A stretch of DNA of 64,000 bases from Clostridia bacterium. Its GTDB lineage: Bacteria > Bacillota_A > Clostridia > Oscillospirales > CAG-272. The notes below the pieces were generated by a model. It was not told the DNA's origin, searched no databases, and was given only the letters and a program-made list of their open reading frames with translations. The DNA lies in contig JAFTUD010000002.1 in NCBI GenBank assembly GCA_017466455.1, positions 124,001 to 188,000 on the forward strand. The letters run 5' to 3'. A program made the translations under genes and the position numbers. This document shows, piece by piece, positions 56,066-64,000 of the stretch; the first letter of the stretch is position 1; each line of letters starts with the position of its first letter.

Positions 56066-59000
56066 TTATTTAAAATATTTTACTGCAGATTTGAACATCT
56101 TGATGTCATAATCGCCCAAAACATTCTTATAAAGTCCATTTCCAACACGCTCTGAGTGACCCATTTTACCGATAACTCGTCCATCGGGAGAAATTATTCC
56201 CTCAATAGCGAGAGTTGAGCCATTCGGATTGTAGTTAATATCGTATGTTGCATTACCGTCAAGATCAACATACTGAGTAGCAATTTGACCTTTAGCAATA
56301 AGTCTTGCAATAGTCTCATCGTTAGCCAAGAACTTTCCTTCTCCGTGAGAAATCGGAACATTATAAACATCACCCACATTACAGTTAGCAAGCCATGGTG
56401 AATTATTAGTTGCAACTCTTGTCCTTACAATCTTTGATTGGTGGCGGGCAATGTTGTTAAATGTAAGAGTAGGACAGCTCTCATCAGTATCAATAATCTT
56501 TCCAAACGGAACAAGTCCAAGCTTGATAAGCGCCTGGAATCCATTACAAATACCGCACATAAGTCCATCTCTGTTTTCAAGAAGATTTGTTACCTCTTCC
56601 TTTACCGCTGCTCCTCTAAAGAATGCAGTTATGAATTTACCCGATCCGTCAGGCTCATCTCCGCCTGAAAATCCTCCCGGGATAAATACCATTTGAGAAT
56701 CCTTAAGCCTTGATACAAACTCATCAGCACTTCTCTTAATGTCATCGGCACTCAAATTGTTAATAACAAATATATCAGCCTTAGCACCTGCGTCCTCAAC
56801 TGCCTTTGCGGAGTCAAACTCACAGTTCGTTCCTGGGAATACAGGAATTAGCACCTTTGGCTTTGCAACCTTAATGTTAGATGCGAACACCTTATCAGTA
56901 TTGTAAGAAATTGTTTCAGGCTTTTCTTTGCTTGAAGCAATATTACAAGAATATACGCCCTCAAGCTTGCCCTCGTAGCCCTCATTAAGAGTGCTCATGG
57001 AAACCTTCTTTTCATTATATGTAAGTGTAAGCTCTTCAGTTACTCTTCCTAAATATGTGCCAATATCAATATCATCGCTAAGCTCAAGAACAAATGCACC
57101 GTATTGATATGAGAACATATCATCAAGAGAAACGGCAGAATCAAACTCAAATCCAAAGCCATTACCGATAGCCATCTTATAAATAGCCTCGGCCACACCG
57201 CCAATAGCAGGTGTGTATGCGCTTAGCACCTTACCCTCTCTTGCAAGAGTGGTAACCTTGTCGTATACAGCCAAGAGCGACTCGGTTTTTGGAAGATTAT
57301 TTTCATCATATTCGGGCTTCAAGATAACAACCTTGCTTCCCACCTTTTTGAACTCAGGAGAAATAACATCATTTGTCTTGCCTGTTGTAACAGCAAATGA
57401 GATAAGAGTTGGCGGAACATCAAGCTTTTCAAATGATCCGCTCATTGAGTCCTTACCGCCAATAGAACCGATTTGAAGATCCTTCTGTGCCTTAAATGCA
57501 CCAAGAAGCGCGGAAAGTGGCTTTCCCCATCTCTTTGGATCCTTTAGAGGCTTTTCAAAATACTCTTGGAATGTAAGGTAAACATCCTCAAATTTTGCAC
57601 CTGTTGCAATCAATTTTGAAACTGATTCAACAACAGCAAGATACGCACCGTGGAATGGGCTCTTTTCGGATATGAAAGGATTGTAGCCCCATGCCATAAA
57701 TGAGCAATCGTTAGTATGCTCCTTTTCAACGGAAATCTTCTGAACCATTGCCTGAATAGGTGTTCTTTGATATTTTCCGCCAAAAGGCATAAGAACCGTT
57801 CCTGCACCGATAGTGCTATCAAATCTTTCACTAAGTCCGCGCTTTGAGCAAATGTTAAGGTCCTCAACAAGTGCCTTTACTCCGCTTTCAAAGTCTGAAG
57901 GAACTGCCTTTTCATATGATTCAATCTTCGCAGGAGCAATATCTATGTGCTTTTCAGCACCATTTGAGTTCAAAAACTCTCTGCTAATATCTACAATAGC
58001 CTTGCCATTGTGAAGCATTACAAGCCTTGGCTCAGCCTTTACAGTAGCAACAACAGTTGCTTCAAGATTTTCACTATGAGCAAGCTCAAGGAATGCGTTT
58101 ACATCCTTAGCCTCTACAACAACTGCCATTCTCTCTTGCGATTCACTTATTGCAAGCTCTGTTCCGTCAAGACCGTCATATTTCTTTGGAACTGCATTAA
58201 GGTTGATTTCAAGACCGTCGGCAAGCTCACCAATAGCAACGGAAACACCGCCTGCACCAAAGTCATTACAACGCTTAATCATACGGCAAGCATCATAATT
58301 TCTAAATAATCTTTGAAGCTTTCTTTCCTCGGGGGCATTACCCTTTTGAACCTCGGCGCCGCAAAGCTCAAGTGACTTTACGGTATGTGATTTAGATGAG
58401 CCGGTAGCACCGCCACAACCATCACGACCGGTTCTTCCGCCAAGAAGAATTACAACATCTCCATCCTCGGGTCTTTCTCTGCGAACATTTCTTTGAGGAG
58501 CTGCGGCAATAACTGCACCAACCTCAAGATGCTTTGCAGCATATCCATCGTGATAAATTTCATCAACAATACCAGTAGCAAGACCGATTTGGTTTCCGTA
58601 AGAGGAATATCCAGCAGCTGCGGTAGTAACGATCTTTCTTTGTGGGAGCTTACCCTCTATTGTTTGCTCAATAGGTCTTAGTGGGTCTGCTGCTCCTGTC
58701 AAACGCATAGCGCCATAAACATACGATCTTCCTGAAAGTGGGTCTCTAATAGCTCCGCCTATACAGGTAGCCGCACCGCCAAATGGCTCGATTTCAGTTG
58801 GGTGGTTGTGCGTTTCGTTCTTAAATAGCAAGAGCCAAGGCTCAACCCTTCCGTCAACCTCAACATCAATTTTAACGGTACAAGCGTTAATTTCTTCACT
58901 TTCATCAAGCTTTTCAAGCTTTCCTGCCTTCTTAAGATATCTTACCGCAAGAGTTGCAACATCCATAAGGTTTATAGGCTTTGTTCTTCCGAGAAGCTTT

Positions 59001-59755
59001 CTTGTTTCTACATAATCATTGTATGTTTCTTGAAGAATTGCATCCTCAAACTTAACACTATCAATAGTTGTCAAGAAGGTTGTATGACGACAGTGGTCCG
59101 ACCAGTAAGTATCAATCATTCTTATTTCCGTAACGGTAGGATTTCTACCCTCGGATTTGAAGTAATCCTGACAAAACTTAATATCGTCATTATCCATTGC
59201 AAGCGCATAGGATTTAACAAATTCAGCAAGTCCGTCCTTATCAAGCTCTAAAAAGCCCTCGATAGTTTTAACATCGGCAGGAATTTCATGCTCCGCCTTC
59301 AAGGTTTGCTTTTCATCAAGAGATGCTTCTCTTGCTTCAACAGGGTTAATAACATGCTTTTTAATTCTTTCAATATCATTTTCAGTAAGATTTCCGTAAA
59401 GCATATAAACCTTTGCGCTTTGTACGCTTGGTTTGTCAGATTGTGAAATCAACTGAATACATTGTGCAGCCGAATCAGCCCTTTGATCAAACTGACCTGG
59501 CAAATACTCGGTAGCAAATACTACTGAGCCATCATTTTCAAGAGTTGAAAATGCGTTATCAAGCTGTGGCTCAGAAAATACTGTTTTAACAGCATATTCA
59601 AAAAGCTCGCTTGAAATGTTTTCAACATCATATCTATTGATAAGTCTTACCTTTTCAATAGATTTAATTCCTAAAAAGGTTTTGATTTCCGAGCAAAGCG
59701 CATTTGCCTCGTTTTCAAGACCTGATTTCTTTTCTACATATATGCGATAAACCAT
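56066..59755 (-). CDS. purL: Phosphoribosylformylglycinamidine synthase, single-chain
   Basis: A 1229-residue FGAM synthase (step 4 of purine synthesis), combining a PurS-like N-terminus, the two AIRS-type ATP/FGAR domains (HNHPTEIEPFGGAATCIGGA; GSIGGKDSMSGSFEKLDVPP) and a C-terminal class I glutaminase with nucleophile Cys in MCGICNGFQALIKLG and the catalytic His near SHGEGKF. Starts immediately after the purD TAA (TAA-ATG) with GGAGG. The fused form contrasts with the split PurS-PurL-PurQ of many Bacillota. Confidence 0.97.
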   Translation of the reverse strand: MVYRIYVEKKSGLENEANALCSEIKTFLGIKSIEKVRLINRYDVENISSELFEYAVKTVFSEPQLDNAFSTLENDGSVVFATEYLPGQFDQRADSAAQCIQLISQSDKPSVQSAKVYMLYGNLTENDIERIKKHVINPVEAREASLDEKQTLKAEHEIPADVKTIEGFLELDKDGLAEFVKSYALAMDNDDIKFCQDYFKSEGRNPTVTEIRMIDTYWSDHCRHTTFLTTIDSVKFEDAILQETYNDYVETRKLLGRTKPINLMDVATLAVRYLKKAGKLEKLDESEEINACTVKIDVEVDGRVEPWLLLFKNETHNHPTEIEPFGGAATCIGGAIRDPLSGRSYVYGAMRLTGAADPLRPIEQTIEGKLPQRKIVTTAAAGYSSYGNQIGLATGIVDEIYHDGYAAKHLEVGAVIAAAPQRNVRRERPEDGDVVILLGGRTGRDGCGGATGSSKSHTVKSLELCGAEVQKGNAPEERKLQRLFRNYDACRMIKRCNDFGAGGVSVAIGELADGLEINLNAVPKKYDGLDGTELAISESQERMAVVVEAKDVNAFLELAHSENLEATVVATVKAEPRLVMLHNGKAIVDISREFLNSNGAEKHIDIAPAKIESYEKAVPSDFESGVKALVEDLNICSKRGLSERFDSTIGAGTVLMPFGGKYQRTPIQAMVQKISVEKEHTNDCSFMAWGYNPFISEKSPFHGAYLAVVESVSKLIATGAKFEDVYLTFQEYFEKPLKDPKRWGKPLSALLGAFKAQKDLQIGSIGGKDSMSGSFEKLDVPPTLISFAVTTGKTNDVISPEFKKVGSKVVILKPEYDENNLPKTESLLAVYDKVTTLAREGKVLSAYTPAIGGVAEAIYKMAIGNGFGFEFDSAVSLDDMFSYQYGAFVLELSDDIDIGTYLGRVTEELTLTYNEKKVSMSTLNEGYEGKLEGVYSCNIASSKEKPETISYNTDKVFASNIKVAKPKVLIPVFPGTNCEFDSAKAVEDAGAKADIFVINNLSADDIKRSADEFVSRLKDSQMVFIPGGFSGGDEPDGSGKFITAFFRGAAVKEEVTNLLENRDGLMCGICNGFQALIKLGLVPFGKIIDTDESCPTLTFNNIARHQSKIVRTRVATNNSPWLANCNVGDVYNVPISHGEGKFLANDETIARLIAKGQIATQYVDLDGNATYDINYNPNGSTLAIEGIISPDGRVIGKMGHSERVGNGLYKNVLGDYDIKMFKSAVKYFK

Positions 59756-61027
59756 TTATCTTTCCTCCGTTGCCTTCAATGCCCTTTGTCCGATATCATT
59801 TCTATAAAATGCGTTATCAAATTTTATCATTTTGACATTTTCATATGCCTTTTCAATAGCAGATTTAAGATTTTCAGCTATCGCAGTAACGCCGAGAACT
59901 CGTCCTCCCGCGCTAAGTAGCTTACCGTCAGCTATTTTTGCTCCGGCAACATAAACGCCATTTGAAATTTCACTTGGAATAACGATTTCAAACCCATTTT
60001 CATACTTTTCAGGATATCCCTTAGAAGCCATGATAACACAGCAAGCGCTCTTATCAGCGAACTTAACATCGCAATCAGCCAATGTTTCGTTTGTAACGCT
60101 TTGCATTATTTCAAACAAATCGCCCTCGAGCAGTGGCAATACAACCTGTGTTTCAGGATCGCCAAAGCGACAGTTATATTCAATTACCTTAGGACCGTTA
60201 GGAGTAAGCATCAATCCAAAGTAAAGACAACCCTTAAAGGTTCTACCCTCTTTATTCATTGCATTGATTGTGGGAATAAAGATTTTTTCCATACACTCAT
60301 CGGCAATTTCTTTAGTATAATATGGATTTGGCGCAATAGTTCCCATTCCGCCGGTATTAAGTCCCATATCATTATCAAGCGCTCTTTTGTGGTCCATTGA
60401 GCTAACCATGGGCTTTACAACCTTTCCGTCAGTAAACGCAAGCACAGAAACCTCAGGACCTGTCAAAAACTCTTCAATAACAATATTGTTTCCGCTATCT
60501 CCGAATTTTTTGTCCTCCATTATGGATTTTACAGCATCAATAGCCTCTTCCTTAGTAAAGGCAATTACAACGCCCTTTCCAAGAGCAAGACCGTCTGCTT
60601 TAATTACAGTAGGAACAGGTGAGTCCTCGAGATATTTCAGCGCATCAACAGGATTTGTAAACACCTCATAGCTTGCCGTTGGGATTCCGTATTTTTTCAT
60701 CAAATTTTTTGAAAAAACCTTACTTCCCTCAATGATCGCCGCCGCCTTTGTGGGGCCAAAGCAAGGAACTCCGACCTCATTTAGCGCGTCAACACAACCA
60801 AGCACCAACGGATCATCAGGTGCTACAACTGCGTAATCAATTTTATTATCGATCGCAAATTTTACAATAGCATCAATGTCCTTTGCACCAACGGGAACGC
60901 ATATAGCATCATTTGCCATACCGCCGTTTCCCGGAAGCGCATATATTTCGGTAACTCTTTTGCTTTCCTTCAATTTTTTTATGATAGCGTGTTCTCTGCC
61001 GCCACCACCAACAACCATTATCTTCAT
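59756..61027 (-). CDS. purD: Phosphoribosylamine-glycine ligase
   Basis: ATP-grasp ligase making glycinamide ribonucleotide (step 2). The 423 residues open MKIMVVGGGGREHAIIKKLK, and contain VIKADGLALGKGVVIAFTKE, the ATP-grasp EEFLTGPEVSVLAFTDGK, and EYNCRFGDPETQVVLPLLEG. GAGG precedes the ATG. Between the AICAR transformylase and purL genes. Confidence 0.97.
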   Translation of the reverse strand: MKIMVVGGGGREHAIIKKLKESKRVTEIYALPGNGGMANDAICVPVGAKDIDAIVKFAIDNKIDYAVVAPDDPLVLGCVDALNEVGVPCFGPTKAAAIIEGSKVFSKNLMKKYGIPTASYEVFTNPVDALKYLEDSPVPTVIKADGLALGKGVVIAFTKEEAIDAVKSIMEDKKFGDSGNNIVIEEFLTGPEVSVLAFTDGKVVKPMVSSMDHKRALDNDMGLNTGGMGTIAPNPYYTKEIADECMEKIFIPTINAMNKEGRTFKGCLYFGLMLTPNGPKVIEYNCRFGDPETQVVLPLLEGDLFEIMQSVTNETLADCDVKFADKSACCVIMASKGYPEKYENGFEIVIPSEISNGVYVAGAKIADGKLLSAGGRVLGVTAIAENLKSAIEKAYENVKMIKFDNAFYRNDIGQRALKATEER

Positions 61028-61039
61028 TATGTACCTCGA

Positions 61040-62227
61040 TTAATGATGGAAAAGTCTCATTTTTGTGAATGCCATTACCATTCCGTATTTGTTACAGCAT
61101 TCAATAACAAGGTCATCTCTTATTGATCCGCCCGGCTCAGCAATATAAGATACACCGCTCTTCTTTGCTCTTTCGATGTTATCGCTAAATGGGAAGAACG
61201 CATCTGATCCAACGCTTACACCGGTGATAGAATCAAGGTATTCTCTTGCCTCAGCATCGGTAAGTGGCTCAGGCTGCTTTGTGAAGTATTTTTGCCAATT
61301 TCCATCAGCACAAACATCTTCTTCATTTTTATTTATATAACCGTCAATAACATTATCTCTGTCAGGTCTTGCAATATCGCTACGGAAAGGAAGGTTAAGC
61401 ACTTTATCATGCTGACGAAGATGCCATGTATCTGCCTTTGTTCCGGCAAGACGAGTACAGTGAATTCTTGATTGCTGTCCTGCGCCAACGCCGATTGCCT
61501 GTCCTTGATATGCGTAGCAAACAGAGTTGGATTGTGTGTACTTAAGAGTAATAAGAGCGATAATAAGATCTCTTACTGCGTCCTCTGGCAAATTCTTGTT
61601 TTCAGTAACAATATCGGAAAGAAGCTCCTTGTTGATTTCAAAATTGTTTCTTCCCTGTTCAAATGTAATACCATAAACCTGCTTGCGCTCAAGATGCTCA
61701 GGAACATAGTCAGGGTCGATCTTTACGATATTATAGTTACCCTTTCTCTTTGACTTGAGGATTTCAAGTGCCTCGTCAGTATATCCGGGAGCGATAACGC
61801 CGTCGGAGATTTCACGCTTAATCAAAAGCGCGGTAGTAACATCACAAACATCAGACAATGCTACCCAGTCACCGAATGAGCACATTCTATCAGTTCCTCT
61901 TGCTCTTGCATATGCACAAGCAAGCGGTGACTCATCAAGTCCCTCGACATCATCAACAAAGCATGCCTTTTTGAGCTTTTCTGAAAGTGGAATACCAACC
62001 GCTGCTGAGGTTGGGCTAACATGCTTGAATGAGGTAGCGCAAGGAAGACCTGTTGCCTCCTTAAGCTCCTTAACTAATTGCCAAGAGTTGAATGCATCAA
62101 GGAAATTAATATATCCCGGACGACCGCAAAGGATTTCAATCGGAAGCTCTGCTCCGTTTTCCATATAAATTTTGGAAGGCTTTTGGTTAGGGTTGCAACC
62201 ATACTTGAGTTCAAATTCTTTCATCAT
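61040..62227 (-). CDS. purH: Stand-alone AICAR transformylase (PurH C-terminal domain homolog)
   Basis: A 395-residue enzyme corresponding only to the formyltransferase half of bifunctional PurH: ELKYGCNPNQKPSKIYMENG, CATSFKHVSPTSAAVGIPLS (with the Lys-His catalytic pair), YTQSNSVCYAYQGQAIGVGA and FFPFSDNIERAKKSGVSYIA. It lacks the MGS-like IMP cyclohydrolase domain, which is supplied by the next-upstream purO gene. Two ATGs in a row (62227, 62224); the second has better spacing from AAGGAG. Confidence 0.93.
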   Translation of the reverse strand: MMKEFELKYGCNPNQKPSKIYMENGAELPIEILCGRPGYINFLDAFNSWQLVKELKEATGLPCATSFKHVSPTSAAVGIPLSEKLKKACFVDDVEGLDESPLACAYARARGTDRMCSFGDWVALSDVCDVTTALLIKREISDGVIAPGYTDEALEILKSKRKGNYNIVKIDPDYVPEHLERKQVYGITFEQGRNNFEINKELLSDIVTENKNLPEDAVRDLIIALITLKYTQSNSVCYAYQGQAIGVGAGQQSRIHCTRLAGTKADTWHLRQHDKVLNLPFRSDIARPDRDNVIDGYINKNEEDVCADGNWQKYFTKQPEPLTDAEAREYLDSITGVSVGSDAFFPFSDNIERAKKSGVSYIAEPGGSIRDDLVIECCNKYGMVMAFTKMRLFHH

Positions 62228-62235
62228 TATTCTCC

Positions 62236-62952
62236 TTATACATTCTTATTTACAATTCTTGTTTCAGCCTCACCTGTTGCGATATCTATATATCTAACAA
62301 AAAGTGAAACCTTATTATCCTCATTGAGGTTTTTCCAAATAATGCTTGTAAGCTCATCAATGCCTACATCGGGAAGCTCAAGAGTCTTTGGCTCTCCCTC
62401 AAATGACGGAAGTGGATTACCGTCACAGTTATAGGTGTGAATAAATTTTGCTCTTCCTGCAAGAGGGCTTGAATATGCATATGTAAATCTTTCACAAGAG
62501 GAGTCATCTCCCTCTGCACTCTTAAGAATTGACATTGCAAAATTCATATCGCCATTTTCTCTATGAATAATTCCGGAAATTCTCGGGGTAAAGTTTGGCT
62601 TGTCATCCTCAAACTCTCTTGTTCTAAGAGCCTGCTCAAAGGTCATTTGCTTATCCATAAGCTCATAAATTGTATCAGTTTGGTCACCGTTTGTAACAAT
62701 TGTCTTGTTTCCAAGAACTCTTACGGGATAGTAAATAATCAGATGTGGGTCAACCATTTTAGATTCATCAAATGCCTTGGTGCGCATATCGTCACCCTCT
62801 GCGACGAATATTCTGTTACGGCTATTTACACTTCTTCCCATTATAAAATACGCAGTAACAGCTTTTTTTCCATCAGCGCTTTTACCTATAATAATTCCTC
62901 TGCCGTGATATGCCAAGGAATTTAACTCGTTAGCAATAGTTGATATCTTCAT
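62236..62952 (-). CDS. purO: IMP cyclohydrolase, PurO type
   Basis: A 238-residue protein matching the archaeal-type PurO fold (NTN-hydrolase-like): NELNSLAYHGRGIIIGKSAD, the YFIMGRSVNSRNRIF block, YPVRVLGNKTIVTNGDQTDT and PNFTPRISGII. It closes the purine ring, formyl-AICAR to IMP, the job normally done by the N-terminal half of PurH. The adjacent AICAR transformylase-only gene supports this. AAGGAG precedes the ATG. Confidence 0.88.
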   Translation of the reverse strand: MKISTIANELNSLAYHGRGIIIGKSADGKKAVTAYFIMGRSVNSRNRIFVAEGDDMRTKAFDESKMVDPHLIIYYPVRVLGNKTIVTNGDQTDTIYELMDKQMTFEQALRTREFEDDKPNFTPRISGIIHRENGDMNFAMSILKSAEGDDSSCERFTYAYSSPLAGRAKFIHTYNCDGNPLPSFEGEPKTLELPDVGIDELTSIIWKNLNEDNKVSLFVRYIDIATGEAETRIVNKNV

Positions 62953-62953
62953 T

Positions 62954-63589
62954 TTATTCTCCTTTTATGTAAACCTTATTATCTTTTATTGTTATCTTCC
63001 CATCGCAAAATAGCTTTACCGAAGCGGGAAGAATTTTCCACTCCGCCTCTTCCATAATTCTCTTTTGCAAGGTTTCGGGAGTGTCGTTCTCCTTAACCTC
63101 TACTGCCTTTTGCATAACTATAGGGCCCGCATCACATTCAGGTGTGACGATGTGAACCGTTGCACCCGAAAGCTTAACGCCCTTAGCAAGCGCAGCCTCA
63201 TGAACATAAAGACCGTAAAAGCCCTTTCCGCAAAATGATGGAATAAGAGCAGGATGAACATTTAAAATTTTGTTAGGAAATTTTTCGTAAACCTGTTCAT
63301 CAAAAATTGTAAGAAATCCAGCAAGAACAACTAAGTCAATCTTTTCTTCTTCCATTGTATCAGCAAGTGCCCTTGAATAATCAGCTATACTGCCATATTC
63401 TTTACGAGAAAGCACGATTGATTTAATCGAATTGCTTTTGGCACGCTCAAGCGCATAGACCTCAGGCTTTGAGGATATTACCAAGGAAATTTTTCCGTTT
63501 CCAAGCTCTCCTCTTTTCTCCGCATCAATTAGCGCCTGTAAATTAGTGCCTCCACCGGAAACGAGAACAGCAATTCTTGTATTTAGCAT
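62954..63589 (-). CDS. purN: Phosphoribosylglycinamide formyltransferase
   Basis: A 211-residue folate-dependent GAR transformylase (step 3). Motifs: AVLVSGGGTNLQALIDAEKR, VLAGFLTIF, the catalytic NVHPALIPSFCGKGFYGLYV and ATVHIVTPECDAGPIVMQKA. The ATG overlaps the purM stop by 7 bp (ATGCTAA), so translation is coupled. Confidence 0.96.
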   Translation of the reverse strand: MLNTRIAVLVSGGGTNLQALIDAEKRGELGNGKISLVISSKPEVYALERAKSNSIKSIVLSRKEYGSIADYSRALADTMEEEKIDLVVLAGFLTIFDEQVYEKFPNKILNVHPALIPSFCGKGFYGLYVHEAALAKGVKLSGATVHIVTPECDAGPIVMQKAVEVKENDTPETLQKRIMEEAEWKILPASVKLFCDGKITIKDNKVYIKGE

Positions 63590-64000
63590 AGAATTACACC
63601 CTCATCAGACTTAATGATTTCACCGATAACATATGCGGTTTCACCATTTGCCTTCAAAATTTCAAGAGCCTTATCAGCCTCTTCCTTTGGAACAACTACG
63701 CTCATTCCAACGCCCATATTGTATGTATTGTACATATCTCTTTCAGGAATATTTCCTGTTTTCTGAATAAGGTCAAAAATAGGAAGCACCTTAACTGTCG
63801 ATTTATCTATCTTGGCAGTAAGTCCCTTTGGAATAGATCTTGGAATGTTTTCGTAGAATCCGCCACCGGTGATGTGTGAAATACCCTTAACATTAACCTT
63901 ATCGATTAAAGCAAGGATAGATTTTACATAAATTCTTGTAGGAGTTAAAAGTGTTTCGGCAATAGAAGCTCCTCCAAGCTCCTCACAAGGAATATAAAGT
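63583..64000 (-). CDS. purM: Phosphoribosylformylglycinamidine cyclo-ligase, C-terminal part
   Basis: The frame is open to the window edge and reads ITGGGFYENIPRSIPKGLTA, then VLPIFDLIQKTGNIPERDMY and NTYNMGVGMSVVVPKEEADK, diagnostic of the PurM C-terminus (step 5). About 139 residues are present; the start and ATP-binding half lie beyond base 64,000. Confidence 0.95.
   Translation of the reverse strand, partial: LYIPCEELGGASIAETLLTPTRIYVKSILALIDKVNVKGISHITGGGFYENIPRSIPKGLTAKIDKSTVKVLPIFDLIQKTGNIPERDMYNTYNMGVGMSVVVPKEEADKALEILKANGETAYVIGEIIKSDEGVILC

Overview
This 64 kb, AT-rich window comes from an endospore-forming, low-GC Gram-positive bacterium, most likely an anaerobic gut-type clostridium (Oscillospirales/Christensenellales-like). 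The support is a spoIIAA-spoIIAB-sigF operon, strong GGAGG-type ribosome sites, consensus TTGACA-N17-TATAAT promoters, a GlgC/GlgD two-subunit ADP-glucose pyrophosphorylase, a family of XRE/tetratricopeptide-like regulators, and a purine pathway with a split PurH. No species can be named from the sequence alone.

Layout, left flank: gltX-glnS (1-2.9 kb, minus); four tandem paralogous XRE regulators, most with their own promoter, palindrome and a near-identical terminator hairpin (3-8 kb); a LytTR/DUF3021 membrane operon (8.2-9.6 kb); a six-gene glycogen operon read glgB-glgC-glgD-glgA-glgP-GH13 (9.7-20 kb); a GNAT acetyltransferase; proC and a YesL-like membrane protein (plus strand); two divergent XRE regulators of the same family (22.7-24.8 kb); an operon of metallophosphoesterase, GH20 hexosaminidase, DUF368 polyprenyl-phosphate transporter and an unknown protein (24.8-29.2 kb); the spoIIA operon; inorganic pyrophosphatase; and tRNA-Leu(CAG).

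Mobile island (31,581-52,125, 20.5 kb): an element is integrated in the 3' end of tRNA-Leu, flanked by a 27-bp direct repeat (attL 31,554-31,580; attR 52,099-52,125). At its right end are a tyrosine integrase, a CI-like S24 repressor facing a Cro-like XRE protein, and five same-orientation TGAGTCAAAA arm-type repeats split between both ends. All other genes read leftwards: an accessory/replication module (PcfJ-like, DUF3102, winged-helix initiator-like, DUF3850), a sigma-like regulator followed by four 11-bp iterons, then a module that looks like a filamentous (inovirus-type) phage: possible ssDNA-binding protein, membrane-anchored protein followed by a terminator, three secreted C-terminally anchored proteins, small basic proteins, a Zot/pI-like membrane ATPase and an HUH rolling-circle Rep. 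Two unusual non-coding regions stand out: a GC-rich cruciform beside rep (31,944-32,076), a candidate double-strand origin, and a perfect-consensus promoter feeding a three-way-junction hairpin on the strand opposite to the genes (35,730-35,854), a candidate complementary-strand origin or small RNA. I regard this as the most novel system in the window.

Right flank: DUF1015-serA-serC (serine synthesis) and the 3' part of a purine operon purM-purN-purO-purH(AICAR transformylase only)-purD-purL, all minus strand, with a long hairpin between purL and serC.

Promoters, hairpins and starts were read by eye. Protein identities rest on recognised motifs and remembered family features, not on database searches.
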